In this document: positions 47,068-60,300 of the stretch, one piece after another
Layout: each line of letters opens with the position of its first letter
Numbering within the stretch: the stretch's first letter is position 1
Assembly (NCBI GenBank): GCA_016714985.1
Contig: JADKBS010000009.1
Span: 1-64,000 of the forward strand
From: Saprospiraceae bacterium
GTDB taxonomy: Bacteria; Bacteroidota; Bacteroidia; Chitinophagales; Saprospiraceae
Direction: 5' to 3'
DNA length: 64,000 nucleotides
Position numbers and translations under genes: made by a program
The notes under the pieces: generated by a model
Told to the model about the DNA's origin: nothing
Databases searched by the model: none
Seen by the model: the letters and a program-made list of their open reading frames with translations, nothing else

Positions 47068-48219
47068 CTATTGCTTCACAACCTGTTCTGTCAGTAGCAC
47101 AGAACCATTGTCTATTTTTACAAAGTAGGTGCCCGGTGCAAACTTGGTCAGGTCAACCGGAATATCACTGGTGCCCTTTTCAAGCTCCATGTCCGTGAAT
47201 TGGAGCAGTCGCCCATTGACATCCGTGACGGATATGGTCAAGTTGGAAAATGTTGACAAACTCAACTGTAGGAAAACTTTGTCATCGGTAGGAATGGGAT
47301 ATACTTTCACCACCCCGAATTCGACCGATTTTCGCTCCACTTTCACTACCTCCGAGTGCTCAAACCTGCCATCCTGGCCCAACATCTTCAAACGGTAATG
47401 GCTTACCGGAAGTGGGTGCAGGTCTTCCAAGCGGTAGGCTTGTTTTGTTTGCGACGAACCAGCAGCTTGCCTCCTGCCGATTTCCACCCAATTGTCAATG
47501 CCATCTGCTGATCGCTCAACGATGTGGTATTGGCTGTTACGCTCCGAAGCCGTCGTCCACTGTATGAGGTTTACGGCTCCTTCTTCACTGGCCTTTACCT
47601 CGGCCAGTTCTATCGGCTGGAACCTGAAGTTGAGGGGTGATTCCAAGACCACATTCCCAAACGGCGTACCGGCAACGTTGATGGTCCTCGCAACATTGAC
47701 CCCATTTATGAAGACACTCATGCTAATCGAAGGGTGCGTTCCGTCCTGAAAAAGGACATCAATATTCTTCATCGTACCCGAGGTGGTCAACCTGCATCTG
47801 TAAAATTTCGTAGCTGTCGTGGGAATTATTGGGGACGCACCAATCGAGCCAACAGGTTTTTGGGTCTGACGATTTTGTACCCCATTGCCTGCATCCCAAG
47901 CAAGTATGGGCAGAAAGCTCATCCCCGCAAAATGTGGCCCGAACTCTACTAATTCAAAGACGGGTTTGGACGGCGCATTGGGTACGTTGTCGTTGGGGAA
48001 ATACTTGGTATGGATGTTCGCTGCGTTCAACTGCAGGGTGGAAGTTCCACTGTTGCGAATTTCAACATCAAACAGCAGTTCTGTAGGGCTGACAACCACG
48101 GGGTTCGCAAACGATAGCGTGACCTGCCCCGTTGTTTGGGCACCCGCAAGGCAAAAGCATGCAACGGCCAATATCGTGGCCATGACAGCTTTCCAGCGAA
48201 TTTGATATAGGGATTTCAT
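47068..48219 (-). CDS. T9SS type A sorting domain protein
   Basis: 383 residues, intact. Signal peptide ATILAVACFCLAGAQ; the mature part begins QVTLSFANPVVVSPTELLFDVEIRNSGTSTLQ, a cohesin-like/Ig-like beta domain. Then comes the common linker ELAEVKASEEGAVNLIQWTTASERNSQYHIVERSADG (a domain often found before the sorting signal), and finally a type A C-terminal domain: VYPIPTDDKVFLQLSLSTFSNLTISVTDVNGRLLQFTD ... FAPGTYFVKIDNGSVLLTEQVVK. Export by T9SS and surface anchoring follow from the tail. It lies downstream of the giant beta-helix gene on the same strand, 83 bp apart with a hairpin between. Confidence 0.93.
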   Translation of the reverse strand: MKSLYQIRWKAVMATILAVACFCLAGAQTTGQVTLSFANPVVVSPTELLFDVEIRNSGTSTLQLNAANIHTKYFPNDNVPNAPSKPVFELVEFGPHFAGMSFLPILAWDAGNGVQNRQTQKPVGSIGASPIIPTTATKFYRCRLTTSGTMKNIDVLFQDGTHPSISMSVFINGVNVARTINVAGTPFGNVVLESPLNFRFQPIELAEVKASEEGAVNLIQWTTASERNSQYHIVERSADGIDNWVEIGRRQAAGSSQTKQAYRLEDLHPLPVSHYRLKMLGQDGRFEHSEVVKVERKSVEFGVVKVYPIPTDDKVFLQLSLSTFSNLTISVTDVNGRLLQFTDMELEKGTSDIPVDLTKFAPGTYFVKIDNGSVLLTEQVVKQ

Positions 48220-48239
48220 ACCTGATGAGTTTAAATATT

Positions 48240-48271
48240 GGGCTAAGCCAAGATTTCGCTTGGCTTAACCC
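48240..48271 (-). terminator. Hairpin between giant gene and T9SS gene
   Basis: 13-bp arms GGGTTAAGCCAAG / CTTGGCTTAGCCC (one mismatch) with a 6-nt loop. On the minus strand it lies 31 bp after the giant gene stop. No T-run follows, so it may be an RNA-stabilising stem or a weak terminator. Confidence 0.55.
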
Positions 48272-48302
48272 TCTATTGTTGAGAATTCGCAGCTTTTACA
48301 AA

Positions 48303-51300
48303 CTACGGTCTTAATACAGTGATACCGTTGTTGGCTGAGAAAATATCATAGTCAAGAAATTCTACTTCGCCGTCGCCATTTACGTCCGATCGGTAATAGC
48401 CCACGAGACCATTTTCCAACACCCAAGCATCGAAGTCTTGGAACTCTATCTCCCCATCGCCAAAACCATTCATGTTCACATCGTCAATGTCACCTGAGTA
48501 AATCGCAGGTACCCCGAAGAAAGTTGTTGCCATATTGCTTCCATACGCATCAGCCACATTGTCAAAATTGTAGCTGTACGTCAATCCAGCAGTTTGTGCG
48601 CTTGCACTCCACGTCTCGATGATGCTCCTACCCTTAATGACGATGTAGTAATTGCTGCCAATCGCTGCACAAGAAGGGAAGTTGACGGTGGCAGTGCCCG
48701 TCGTGCTCAGTATCACCTGTTGGGAATATGCCAAGGCATAAGGTGCCATTGCGTTCCGAAGCTCAACCGTGATGTAATCACACTGGGTGGCTGTAGGCGA
48801 TGGGTTACCAGGCACTGTACCGCCTGCATTGACGGCATTCAAATGCACTGGACTCATTTCCGTTGCACTAATCATGTACCCCTCGATAAACAGGTTGGAC
48901 AAGTTCAAGGTGATGCCAGCGTCCACCACCGTCACGACCTGCGTACAAGTAGCACTGCCTGGCCCATTCACGTCCGTGGCAGTCCAAACTACGTTTGTCA
49001 TACCCAATGGGAATGCCATCGGCGCATTGTTGGAGACAGACGCTGAACAGTTGTCCATTACGACCGGAGTACCCAAAGAAACACCCGTTGCAATGCAACC
49101 CACCGTATTGGCATTTACAGTTACAGGTGCTGGGCAAGTAATGCTCGGAGCCTGATTGTCCGTGACGGTCACTGTAAAGGAACAGGATGTATTGCTGTTG
49201 CTAGCTGCATCCGTCACCGTGTATTGAACAGTAGTCACCCCAGCGTTGAAACTATGGGAAGTAAGCTGGTTAGTACCCGTGAATGATGTTGCGCCTGTGG
49301 CTGAATAAGTTACGGAAGGAGGATTAGTACAGTTGTCTGAAAACAATGGTGCGGACATGGTAACGATTGCACTGCATTGTCCTGGGGCGGTTACTGCTGT
49401 TTGGCTGGGCGTGCAACCCACTACGGTAGGTGCTTGTACGTCGTTTACGTTGATGGTAATCTCACAGGTGCCAACGTTGCCACAGTTATCTTCACCCGTG
49501 AAGGTCACAACCGTTGTACCGGACTCGAAGTTGCCGGTAACATAGCCGGGCATGCCGGGCGTTACGGACAAAGTCACATTAATGACACCATTGGTAGCAG
49601 ACTGTCCCCTTAACACCGTGCCGCCGCAGTTATCCATCCATAGCGGACGGGTGATCGTCTTCGAAACGAAGCAGGTATTCGTATTGATACTGAAGTTGTA
49701 TGTAGAGCCACAGGTATAGTTGTCTAAATCGGGGTTTTCACCCGGAGGCAGGCCGAAGTTGGTTGAGGTGACGGTTGGTGCCGTGTTGTCTATCACCGTT
49801 ATCACCTGCGTATAAACCGCACTGAGGTTGCCGCAGTCGTCCATTACAGTCCAGGTGTTCGTGTAGGTACCACCTTGCGAGCAAGTCATTCCCGCTACGA
49901 ACGCACCGGATACCTTGACGATATTGCTCACGTCGCCATCACAAAGATCGGCTGCAACAGGGAACAGTGCTTGGGCTGCTGCAAGGCCACCAGCATTGCT
50001 GCATTCAACGGTTTGGTTGAGCGCAGTCGGAGCCGTAGTCCAAGTAGGAGCCGTGTTGTCTGTCACCGTAATCACTTGGGTGAATACCGCACTGACGTTG
50101 TTTGACTCATCAGTGACCACCCAAGTGTTGGTATAAGTACCTTCTTGAGGGCAGCTCATGCCCGGCACGAATGCTCCAGGCGTTTTCACTGGTGTCAACA
50201 CCATGGTACAGTTGTCGTTTGCCACTGGCACTAAGGCTTGGGCTGCAGCAAGTGCATCAGCATCACTGCATTCGACGGTTGTATTCAATGCATTGGCTCC
50301 AGTCACCCAAGTCGGCGGTGTGGTTTCAAGATTCACGGTCGCAGCGCTAACAGGAGCCGCTGTCGTATTGCAGGAATTTGCATCGGAAACACTCGTCAAA
50401 TTGTAAACAGTATTCGCCGTTATTGGTGCAGCAGCAGGGAAGGCTACCCCACTCGTGATACCAGTGTAGGTGTCTCCATTGATGACAAGCGAGAATGAAC
50501 CCGTACCAATACTTGCTGTGAAGGTTAGCTGTGGCACAGCACCGTAGCATACTGGCGAAACAGCTGTCAAAGTACCCGTCGGCAATGGTAAAACCGTAAT
50601 CTCCTGACTCTTCGGGATATTGCAACCCGGAATCGTCACAGTCACTTGATAGGTAGTGGTAGCGGCAGGCATAACCGTGATATCCGCCGTAGAACCTGAA
50701 GGATCCCAAACATAAGCGGTAGCACCGCCAGTAGTTGCATCCAAGGTAACGGAAGCGCCATTGCAAATCGTGCCATCGTCGTTGGCTACACCACTCGTTT
50801 CTGACACATCAATTGTTACAAGCGTGAGTGGGTCTATTGGACTGCCACCTGGAGCAGGTCCATCCAGCCAAGGACAGAATATCACATCCGTTGAAACGGA
50901 TGCTCCTGTACCAATATAAGCCCCGCTTGGGCCACTTGCATGGCCCCACCAGTTAAGGGCAGCATTCAAGGTGTTGCCAGCAGAATTAACCGCACCTCGT
51001 CCTTGTGGGTTGCCATTCACCAAGATATTGTTGTTCGAGGCGTTGATGGTGCTCGCAGGGGTGTTGCCAGTAAGGAAAGCCGTTACGAATTGCGTACTAG
51101 TCATAGGATGCGTGATGGTATTGCCAGTGGCTGTGACCGTTGCACCACGTTGTGCTAGGACCGTAAAGCCATCATTTCCATCAATGCCCCAAGGCGCTGC
51201 ACCATTGTTCGTAAATATTACGTTTGAAATATTCGCATTGACATAGCCCCTTGCATCGACACCACGGTTGACGTTATTGGCAAATGTGCCGCCATTTATG

Positions 51301-54300
51301 GTAACATTCTGAACCGTAGTGCCACCTGTGCTAAAATCGCCAAGGTAAACTGCGGCACCTGCTGGGCCATTGGCTTGGGTACCGTCAATTGAACAATTGT
51401 TGACGGTCAAAGTAATGCCCGTAGCTGGCGTGGTCGGCCCAGCGGTGAAGGTGTAAACTCCCGCATGGAAGTTGTTCGCAGGGTTCGGGGATGTTCCCAC
51501 GAAGCCGCTCATGGTCATGTTGTTGATGCTCACATTGGCAGCATCCAACGGGCCACCTGCTGTATTGACCACGGCTACACCTTGCAGCACACCCGTGATG
51601 ATACCGTCCTTTACCAGCGTTGGAGCCGTCGTGTTGACGCCGTTCAGCACGTAGCCGTAGAAACCATCGGTCACCGTATTGCCTTCCAAGATGATGGCAT
51701 CCGTGCCAGTTGCGCCGTTGATATAGACGCCACCTGTTGGATTGCCAGACACAATTTGCGCAGCAACATCAATACAGTTGTCTTCGATTGTCAAGGTATT
51801 GCCACCCGTAGTAGGTATTGCATTGGCAACGATACCACCAGCACCTACATTGAGCTTGTTGTTGGAAACATTGACATTGTTCACAGAAGTCATGGAGACA
51901 CCCGTTGCACCAGTGATTTCAAAACCATTGATGGTTACATTGCTGGCAGCAATCGTGACAGCGGTACCGATACCACCTGCGATGGTACTTTCTGCGCCAC
52001 GCATACCACAACCCGGTGTGTTGAAATTGGCACCTTTGAGAATGACCCCCTTGTTGATGGTCAGGTTCTCAGAATAAGTGCCTGCACCCACATTTATAAT
52101 ATGTCCGTCGTCGGTATCTGCATCGTCAATGGCGGCTTGGATGGAGCAGAACAACTCGGAAGTTGCCATGTTTTCTACATCACCGTCTCCGCATGACTTC
52201 AATACCACATCGTTGCCAGTGCCACCAGCATAGTTGATGGTAAATATGTTACCACCAACATTAAGGGTTGGCCCTTGGGCAAACTGACCGACTACCGCAT
52301 CTACGCCGTCATTGTTGATGATGACGATTTCTTCGCCTGATGCTGGCATGTACATGCCCAAGTCAACCACAAGCGTTGCGCCACCCAAATTGACCGTACC
52401 AGTGACAATAACTTGGTCGTGGTCGGTGCAGGCAGTGGTTGCGCCGTTGATTTCCAATGAAAGCTGGTCGCCACCATTCAGTACCAGGTTTGAACCAAGC
52501 GTAACACAACCCACATTGGTGGACGCAGGCAAGAAGGTGATGTCCTTGCCAGTGGCATCAAGGCCAGTTGGATAGGAGCCATCTTCAATATGTACCTGAT
52601 CGCCAGCAGCGGCTGCGGCACTGATTGCATTGGTAATTGTCTCATCAGCGGCACCTGTGCCCGGCTCGGAGACATAGTGCTTGTTGGCTTCAAAAACCAC
52701 CAATCCTGATGTATTAGCATCCAGCGCATCGTAGAATTTGTCGGAACGACGGAAATTGTCCGACTCGTCGAAATTGTCCGACTCGACGTTGATGCTGGTT
52801 GCGCTCAGGTTTTCTATGTAATAAGTGTCACCGCCGAAGCTGTTGCCGCCCGTGCTAGCCACCACACTGCCCAACTGCACCTGAACGTCACGGGTGTTGT
52901 CAGTAGCGTCGTCAAAGTCGTTGTTCAACAGGGTGGCCTTGCCGTTCGACTGAACGAGCATGCCAATGCCGTTGCCTTTTAGCGTATTGCCTGTCATGGC
53001 GATTGGCATATTGGACCCGAAGTTCTGGCCAGCCAGCCATTGGAAGCCGATGTTGGCACCTTGTGCTGTATTGCCGCTGTAAGTCACCGTGCTGGAAGCC
53101 CCGGAATGGGACGTCACACGGAAGGCCCTTTGCAGGTTCAAGGCCGGGTTGTTGCCGCCAGCCAAGTTCAAGAACTGGTTGTTGCTGATGGTAATATTGC
53201 TGGTATGGGCATGGCCATTATCCCAGATGCCTAGTATCACTTCTGACTAGCTGATTGTGCATTCAGGATATTAATGGTGTTGCCCGTAATCTGCAAGCCA
53301 TCATAAACCGCACCACCACTGGTATTTGACTGCATGACAGCCGTTGTGGAGAAATTGGTGCCATTGCTCACACCATTGCCCGGCACGTTGAAGGTGTTGT
53401 TCGAAATTGTCTGGTTCGTACCAAAAGCATAGTGGATACCGATGTTCTGGTTCGGGTCGGCAGGTGCGTCCACCACGTTCAAGTCGGTTGCGATGTTGAA
53501 TGTGTTGTTCGTAATCGTCGTGTTGTTGTAGGCATCCGTGCCACCACCTGCGCCAAAGAACATGCCTATTGGCATATCAAAATCATCGTAAATGATGTTC
53601 GACATCGTCCAGCCTTGGTTGTCGCCAGATGCATCAAAGTAGAGCACGCCTTCCAAGTTTGCAGTAGGAAGGTCGCCAGGGCCGTGAATAGTGGCCGTGC
53701 CAAGCCCTTCTGGTGCTGTGAAGGTCACCCCGTTCAGGTTGGCGGGTATCAAGATGCCGTAGTCATCGCCCGTGCTGACCACTTCGTCGTTGCCCAAGGC
53801 CCAGGAAGCCGAAGCGTTGGCCTCCGTCCAGTCAAAGGTTCCTTTCAGGTTCACCGTCCAATTGTTGGCGGACAGTTCCACTGCGTTGCGGATACGGGTA
53901 TAGTCGTTGTTCGTGGCCGCTGCCGTCGCCATGTCGGTCACATAGCTGTTGCTAGCCTTGACGGTGACAAAGCCAAGGGACTTATCGTCTATTTTGTGCC
54001 AAATCTTGTCTTCCGTAGCAAACAACTGCGGGAGGGTCATGGCGGAACCAATTGTTCCGTCGAAAGCTACAGCAGTACCATCCAAATTCCCGGCATTGCT
54101 CAACAACTGGACATAGATTCCGCTCGTGGTGTTTAGCGCCAAATTGTCGAGGCTGCCACCGCTGATGCTGGCGCTTGGGTTTTCGACCGAAAGGCCAGTA
54201 GCCCCGCCATTCACCGCCACACCTGCATTGATGTCCAATGAAACAGCTGCATGGCTTGTGCTGGACGGGCTGTCCAATACCCTAATGCCTGTGCCGCTTG

Positions 54301-57300
54301 CATTCGGCGTGATGGTCATGTTGGTCACCGAGGCATGGGCACCATCCGCTGCATCGCTGTCGTAGCCTTCGTAGTTGTTGAGGAAAAGGCCTGTGTTGAC
54401 GCCCATCACGCTGCCGCCCGAAATGGCCGCAGGAGTCGTGTTCTTCACGTTCCAGACCTCAATACCCGTTGAATTCGTGGTCAAACCAGTCAGGTTGATA
54501 TTGTTGTCCTGCGTTACGCTGCCCACCGAAAGCGATGCTAGTTCAATACCAATCACACCGTTTAGTTCATTGGCGTCATTCAGGCCAGTGATGGTATTAT
54601 CGGAAAAGGTTATCGGCGAGGCATTGCTGTAATGAAGGTTATGGAAAATACCTAACCTCCGTGCTTGGATACTGTTCCCCGAAATGACCTGCGAGGCAGG
54701 GGCACCCGGATTCGCCAAGTGGAAATTGCCCGTCTGGATGCCCAAGCGCACGTTTTCCATGCAGTTGTCCGTAACGGCTGCGTACTGGTTGTTGTACAAC
54801 AGTAAACCACCACCCCAGTAGTCAATGGATTTCCACCTGTAACATAGGTTCCTAAATCTAGGAATCAGGTTGTTTAAGATGACATGGCTGCTGGATGGAA
54901 CTGCCGCTGGGTAGTCATACAACGTGACGCCGAAGTAGGACAAGTTCTGGATGATGTTGTTGGATACGGACAGGTTGTTCACACCCGTTTCGTAGGTGGA
55001 AATACCGTCCGCAGCGTCAATATCCGCACCATTGGTTCCCAAGAAACCACTTGTCAACAGCGTATTGTCCCCATCTATCGTAAAGCCTTTGATGGACACG
55101 TTGGACGTGTTCGGATTGATATAAACAATTGCCGCAAAATCAATGTCCGAAACGGCCGTGGTCAAGATGGCCTCTCCAACACGGGAGTTCCGAACAAGGG
55201 TCAATCAGTGCGTTCGGGCCATTGATGGTCAATTCCTTTTCTATGACGAGGTTCTCTGCATAGATGCCAGCAGGAACATTAATCACGTCGCCATCCTCCG
55301 TTGTGAAGCATCAATGGCATCCTGGATAAGTGCGTGGTACGTGTTCTGCGTCACGTTATGCACTGGATAGAAGTACCGAATCCTGCCAAGGCATGCATTG
55401 TCAGGCTCATGCGTGAACTTGGTTTCCAGCATATTGCGGTCAGCAGCATCCATTGAAGCAGGTAATTCCAAGCCACCACCAACGTCGAAAAGGTTGTTTT
55501 CAGCCGTCAAATCTGTGTCCCAACATGCCATCGTAGTCGGCCAACCGCCAGTATTTGGGTAAACCGGGAAAGTCGAGCCATTTGAACTGCCCGTTTGACC
55601 GTCAAAGACGATGAAATTGGTCAATGTGGATGCAAAATCGTTCTCATTGCCAACACCGCCAAGCGTGAACGTGCCATAGCTGTCGTTGTCGCTGTCATGG
55701 TTCTGGAAGGTCAATGCCGTACCTTTGCCATTGAAAATGTTATTGGTCAATGTTGCGCCAACCGGCACCTGGACGATGGTGTTCGAGTTGCTGCTGATGG
55801 ACTTCGTGTTAACCACTACCGCCCTTGCAGAGCCCGATGTGGCACTGAACGTATTGCCGTCCATGGTCACGTTGTTCATATTCTCCAATGAAATAGCCCA
55901 TTCATGAGAATTGAACGTGTTGCCTATGATGTTGTGGGCAATGCCGTTGTAGTTGTTCTTCACCCGCAGCACCGCTGCGCCCGGGGCAGAAACTATCGCA
56001 AACGCACCGTTGAAGGTGTTGTTCGAAACGGTCATCGTGCCCGCAGCTGCGTTCTGGTCAGACAGCTCGACACCACCACCATTGAGGTTGTTGTTCGAGA
56101 TATTCACTGTTCCGTTGGCCGCAAAGCGCACCAGCACGTCGTGGTTGATGGTCTGAAGGGTGTTGCCCGTGAAGGTGCCGCCGCCCTCGTCCAGCGAGAT
56201 GCCGGAACGGAAGTAGCTACCCGGTCCCGTGCCGTTCACCGTGTTGCCCGTGAAGGTGACGCTGTTCACGCCGCCCGTGGCCACCCGGTAGTTGGTCGGG
56301 CCGCCGTAGTTGATGCTCACGGCGTTGCGGTCGCCGTAGCTGCCCGCCGGTGTGCCGTATGCGTCCACCACGTTGTCCTTCACCGTGATGTTGTCTATCC
56401 CCGCACCGCTTGCGATGACCGCACTGCGAAGCTTCGACAGGTCAACGTTGAAGCGGATATTGTCTACCGTCACGCCGTCCACCGACACGTCGAACAGCGT
56501 CGGCTTGCCTGTAACTGTGCCCGTGAAATCAACCGTTGGCTTTGTCATGCCAACGCCCTTGATGGTCACGCCTTTGTTCACCAGTACCTGCTCGTTGAAC
56601 GTGCCGGAGCCAACTTCCAAGGTATTGCCATTGACAGTTTCAGCATCGGCGATTGCAGTCTGGATAGAACAGAAGTATTCGCCGCTTTCTATGTTTTCAA
56701 CTACACCAGTGTTGCTGGTCGGCATACCGACTGGAGGAACATCATCCAGCCAAGGGCAGAAATTCACATTGGAACTTACACTGTTGCCTGTACCTGGGCC
56801 AAAATCAGATGGGCCACTTACATCGCCCCACCAGTTCAATTGTGCATTTACCACACCAGTTGAGGAGTTCAACATGCCGTAGGTGTTGCCGAAAATTGCG
56901 TTCTGATTGATGGCCAAAGTGAGCGCATTGGCAGCATTAACACCCGATGAAACCTTGACAGCCCGGTTGTTGCTGGAAATCGTATTGCCGCTTACCGTTA
57001 TTTGTTTGATATTAAACCTGAGGTACAATGCCGCATCAGCAGCGGACTCCCATCCGGTGATGGTATTGTTCAATACATTCACCCTGCTGGTATTGATGTA
57101 AATACCAACTTGTGAGGAGCCTGCCAAACCAGTTACGGTGTTGTTGGAAACGATGGCATTGTTTGCAAAAGCACTATTGCTATTGGCGTTTCCACCGCTC
57201 TTGTTTCCAATCTTAATACCATCGGCAGCTGTATTATTGTAGATTAGGTTATCGTCAACCAGCATGAAAGGCCCGTTGTCAAATAAGTAAATCACGCCAT

Positions 57301-60300
57301 CTGCTGATGCTGACTGATAAACCTCGTTGTGTCGAACAAAACTATTTGTGCTTCCTTCTGACAAAGCAATGCCATCGCCGCCCGTCGAGAATATCCGGCA
57401 ATATTCAACGCCGCCGCCATCAAGGTTCCGCAATTGAATGCCTTCATCAGAGGTCGAATTATGGACAATGCAGTATTTTACCGTAACGCCATTTTTAACG
57501 GGAGAACCAGCCGGTGAAGCAATCAAATCACCTGTCCCGTTCCTGACTTCAAAGCCATTCAACACGACACCTGCCACAGTGATATTGAATATTGTGGCAA
57601 CCGTTCCATTGCCATCCACGATAGCCTCGGCAGCAGAACCAGGCGTACGCAGGGCAGCAGCTGTTCGTGGGTCAATATTGTCCTGTGGCCCATTTATAGT
57701 CACTGCTTTATTTACAGTTATGGTGGTGCTAATGGTGTAAAGACCTGCTGGCACTTCAATGACGTCGCCATCAACAGTGGTTACAGCGTCAACAGCGTCC
57801 TGAATGTCATAATGGAAAGTGTTCTGCGTAACGTTGTGGACTGGGTAGTAGTACCGCAATTTCCCAAGGCAAGCAGCATCAGGGTCATGCACAAGTTTAG
57901 CCTCCAAGTTCAACCTGTTGGCCTCGCTCATGGCTGATGGCAATTGCAGGCCACTTCCTACATCGAAATTATTGTGCTCTGCGGTCATGTCTTGGTCCCA
58001 ACATGCCTTGGTCGTGATGGCGGCAGGCCCTGCACCGATGGTAGCATCATAGTTCGGGAATGTAGAGCCATTGGATGGCCCAGTTTGACTGTCGAATACG
58101 ATGAACGAACTGGCAGAGGCTGAGAAATTGTTCTCGTTGCCAGCCGTGCCCAAGGTGAAAGTACCGTAGCTGTCGTTGTCGCTGTCGTGGTTCAGGAAGG
58201 TCAAGGCCGTTCCTGTTCCATTGAAATCGTTGTTGGTAAACGTAGCCCCAATCGGCACCTGAACAATCGCATTCGAGTTGGTGCTGATGGACTTGGTGTT
58301 TACCACTACGGCATGGGCGGTTGGAGAGCTGGAATTGAAAGTATTGTTGTCCAGCGTCACGTTGTTCATGTTCTCCAAGGAAACGGCCCACTCGTGTGAG
58401 TTGAACGTGTTGTTCGTGATGCTGTGCGCAATGCCGTTGTAGTTGTTCTTCAATCGAAGTACGGCAGTGCCGGGAGCGCCAGCTCCTGTGAAAATGTTGT
58501 TTGAAACATTCACGGGGCCATACGCTGCATTGAGGTCGGAGAATTGAATGCCTCCTCCCATGAAGTTATTTCCTGTAACTGTTGCCCCGGCAGGGTTGCC
58601 ACCAAATGCAACTATAACATCATGGTTAATCGTGGTAATATCATTGCCCGTAATCGTACCACCACCTTCATCGGTAGCCACGCCAGCGCGGAACCCAGCA
58701 TCATCAGTTGTTCCCAATGACATATCAACCCCAAGGTTATAGGTGATGGTATTGTCCTGCACCGTGATGGTTGGATTGTTGCCGCTCACCCTAGGTGTAA
58801 CGTTTACGCTGATGGCGTTGCGCAAACCGTAGGAAACTGGAGGTAGGAGCGGAGCGATAAGGGTTAATCTCGTTATTGGTAACGGTCAAGTTGTTCAATG
58901 TAGGCGAACTCGCCAGCACTGCGCTTCCCAATTTCGTCAAGTCCACTTCAAATTGGAAATTGTAAATCGTAACGTTCGGTGCTGTCACCTCAAACAAGGT
59001 GAGCTTGCCACTTGCCAAGGCAGGTGTGCCTGTGAAATTTACGATAGGCATGGTCGGGCCCGAACCTACCAAAGACAGGCCTTTGTTGATGAGCACTTGC
59101 TCGTTGTAATTGCCAGAATTGACGTTGATGGTCTCAGCAGTAGCTGCGATGTCAACTGCCCTTTGGATGGAGGGCATCGTAGTCGTTGGTGAAACATAGC
59201 CGCCAAAGCTGTTTTCCGTAACAAAAAGTTCATTGGCTTTTACCCTTACCAACCCTTGGATGCTGTTGTCAATCTTATGGTTGATGGCATCTTCCACCGT
59301 GAACAGGTCATTGGTGGAGGCACCTGCGGTAGCAATGCCATTGATGGTATTGCCGCCAGTTGCGTTAATATTGTTCGTCCCGCCAATTGCTTCTTGAACA
59401 CCAGCAGAGGTATATTGACGCTGGATGCTTATCGCTTTGTTCGTTGCCGAAAGGTTGTTGCCTGTCAGCACAATATCAGCCAATGCGTTGTGTACAAAAC
59501 CAATTTCCACATTGGTAACCGTGTTGCCCGTGAAGAAGACTTGATTGGACGTAGAGGCTTGGCCACGGTATTCGAGCGCCCAATTGCCCCACCATTTCAC
59601 GTTGTCTATCGCAACACCAGCACCGTTGACTGTGTTGTTGGAAATAGTGCCGCCATTACCGGAAGACCGCATGGTTTCTGCCCGGATGCCCTGCCAGAGC
59701 ACTGGCCCGGTTGGGTTTGCTGGCGGATTTACAGCCGTAATTTCGTTGCCGTCAATCGTCCAAGCACTGGCTCCAACTTCTGCATAGTTGTAGTAAATGC
59801 CCCTCGTCCAAACGGCGAAATCGTTGTTGTTACAAGTTGAAACGCCGTTTGTTCCCTGCACTACCTGATAAGGCTGTATCTGAATACCGGCCCTTGAATT
59901 AGTTACGACGTTGTTGGTAATGGCACCAGCCGTAGCTTGAATGTACATAGCGAAGCCGTAGCCTAATTGTGTCAGGTCGTGGATTTGGTCAAACTTGTTT
60001 CCGGTCAGTACCAGGTTCTTGTAGGTTGGGCTTGGAAGACCACCCACTGCATTAAAACCTATGTAGGTGAATTTCTCAACGATGTTGTTCGTAAAGGTCA
60101 CGTCATTGGCAGCAGAGCGCACACCCCTGCCAGCCTCTATGTTCATGCCAGCATAGCTGTAACCGTTGATGGAGGTGTTGTCGCCACTGATGGTGAAACC
60201 ATCCATTTTTGCCCCATCGGCAGTGATTTCAACTACTTGAACCGTGCTCCATTCCCGTGGCAATGAAGTGTTCAGCTCACTTGGAGGCACAATGATAGCC

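Noticed and set aside
53237..58825. Separate genes for each open frame of the giant protein, or programmed frameshifting
   Set aside because: The frames join within the same repeat motif with no start sites or slippery sequence at each break. The same kind of break occurs in unrelated genes, so indels are simpler.
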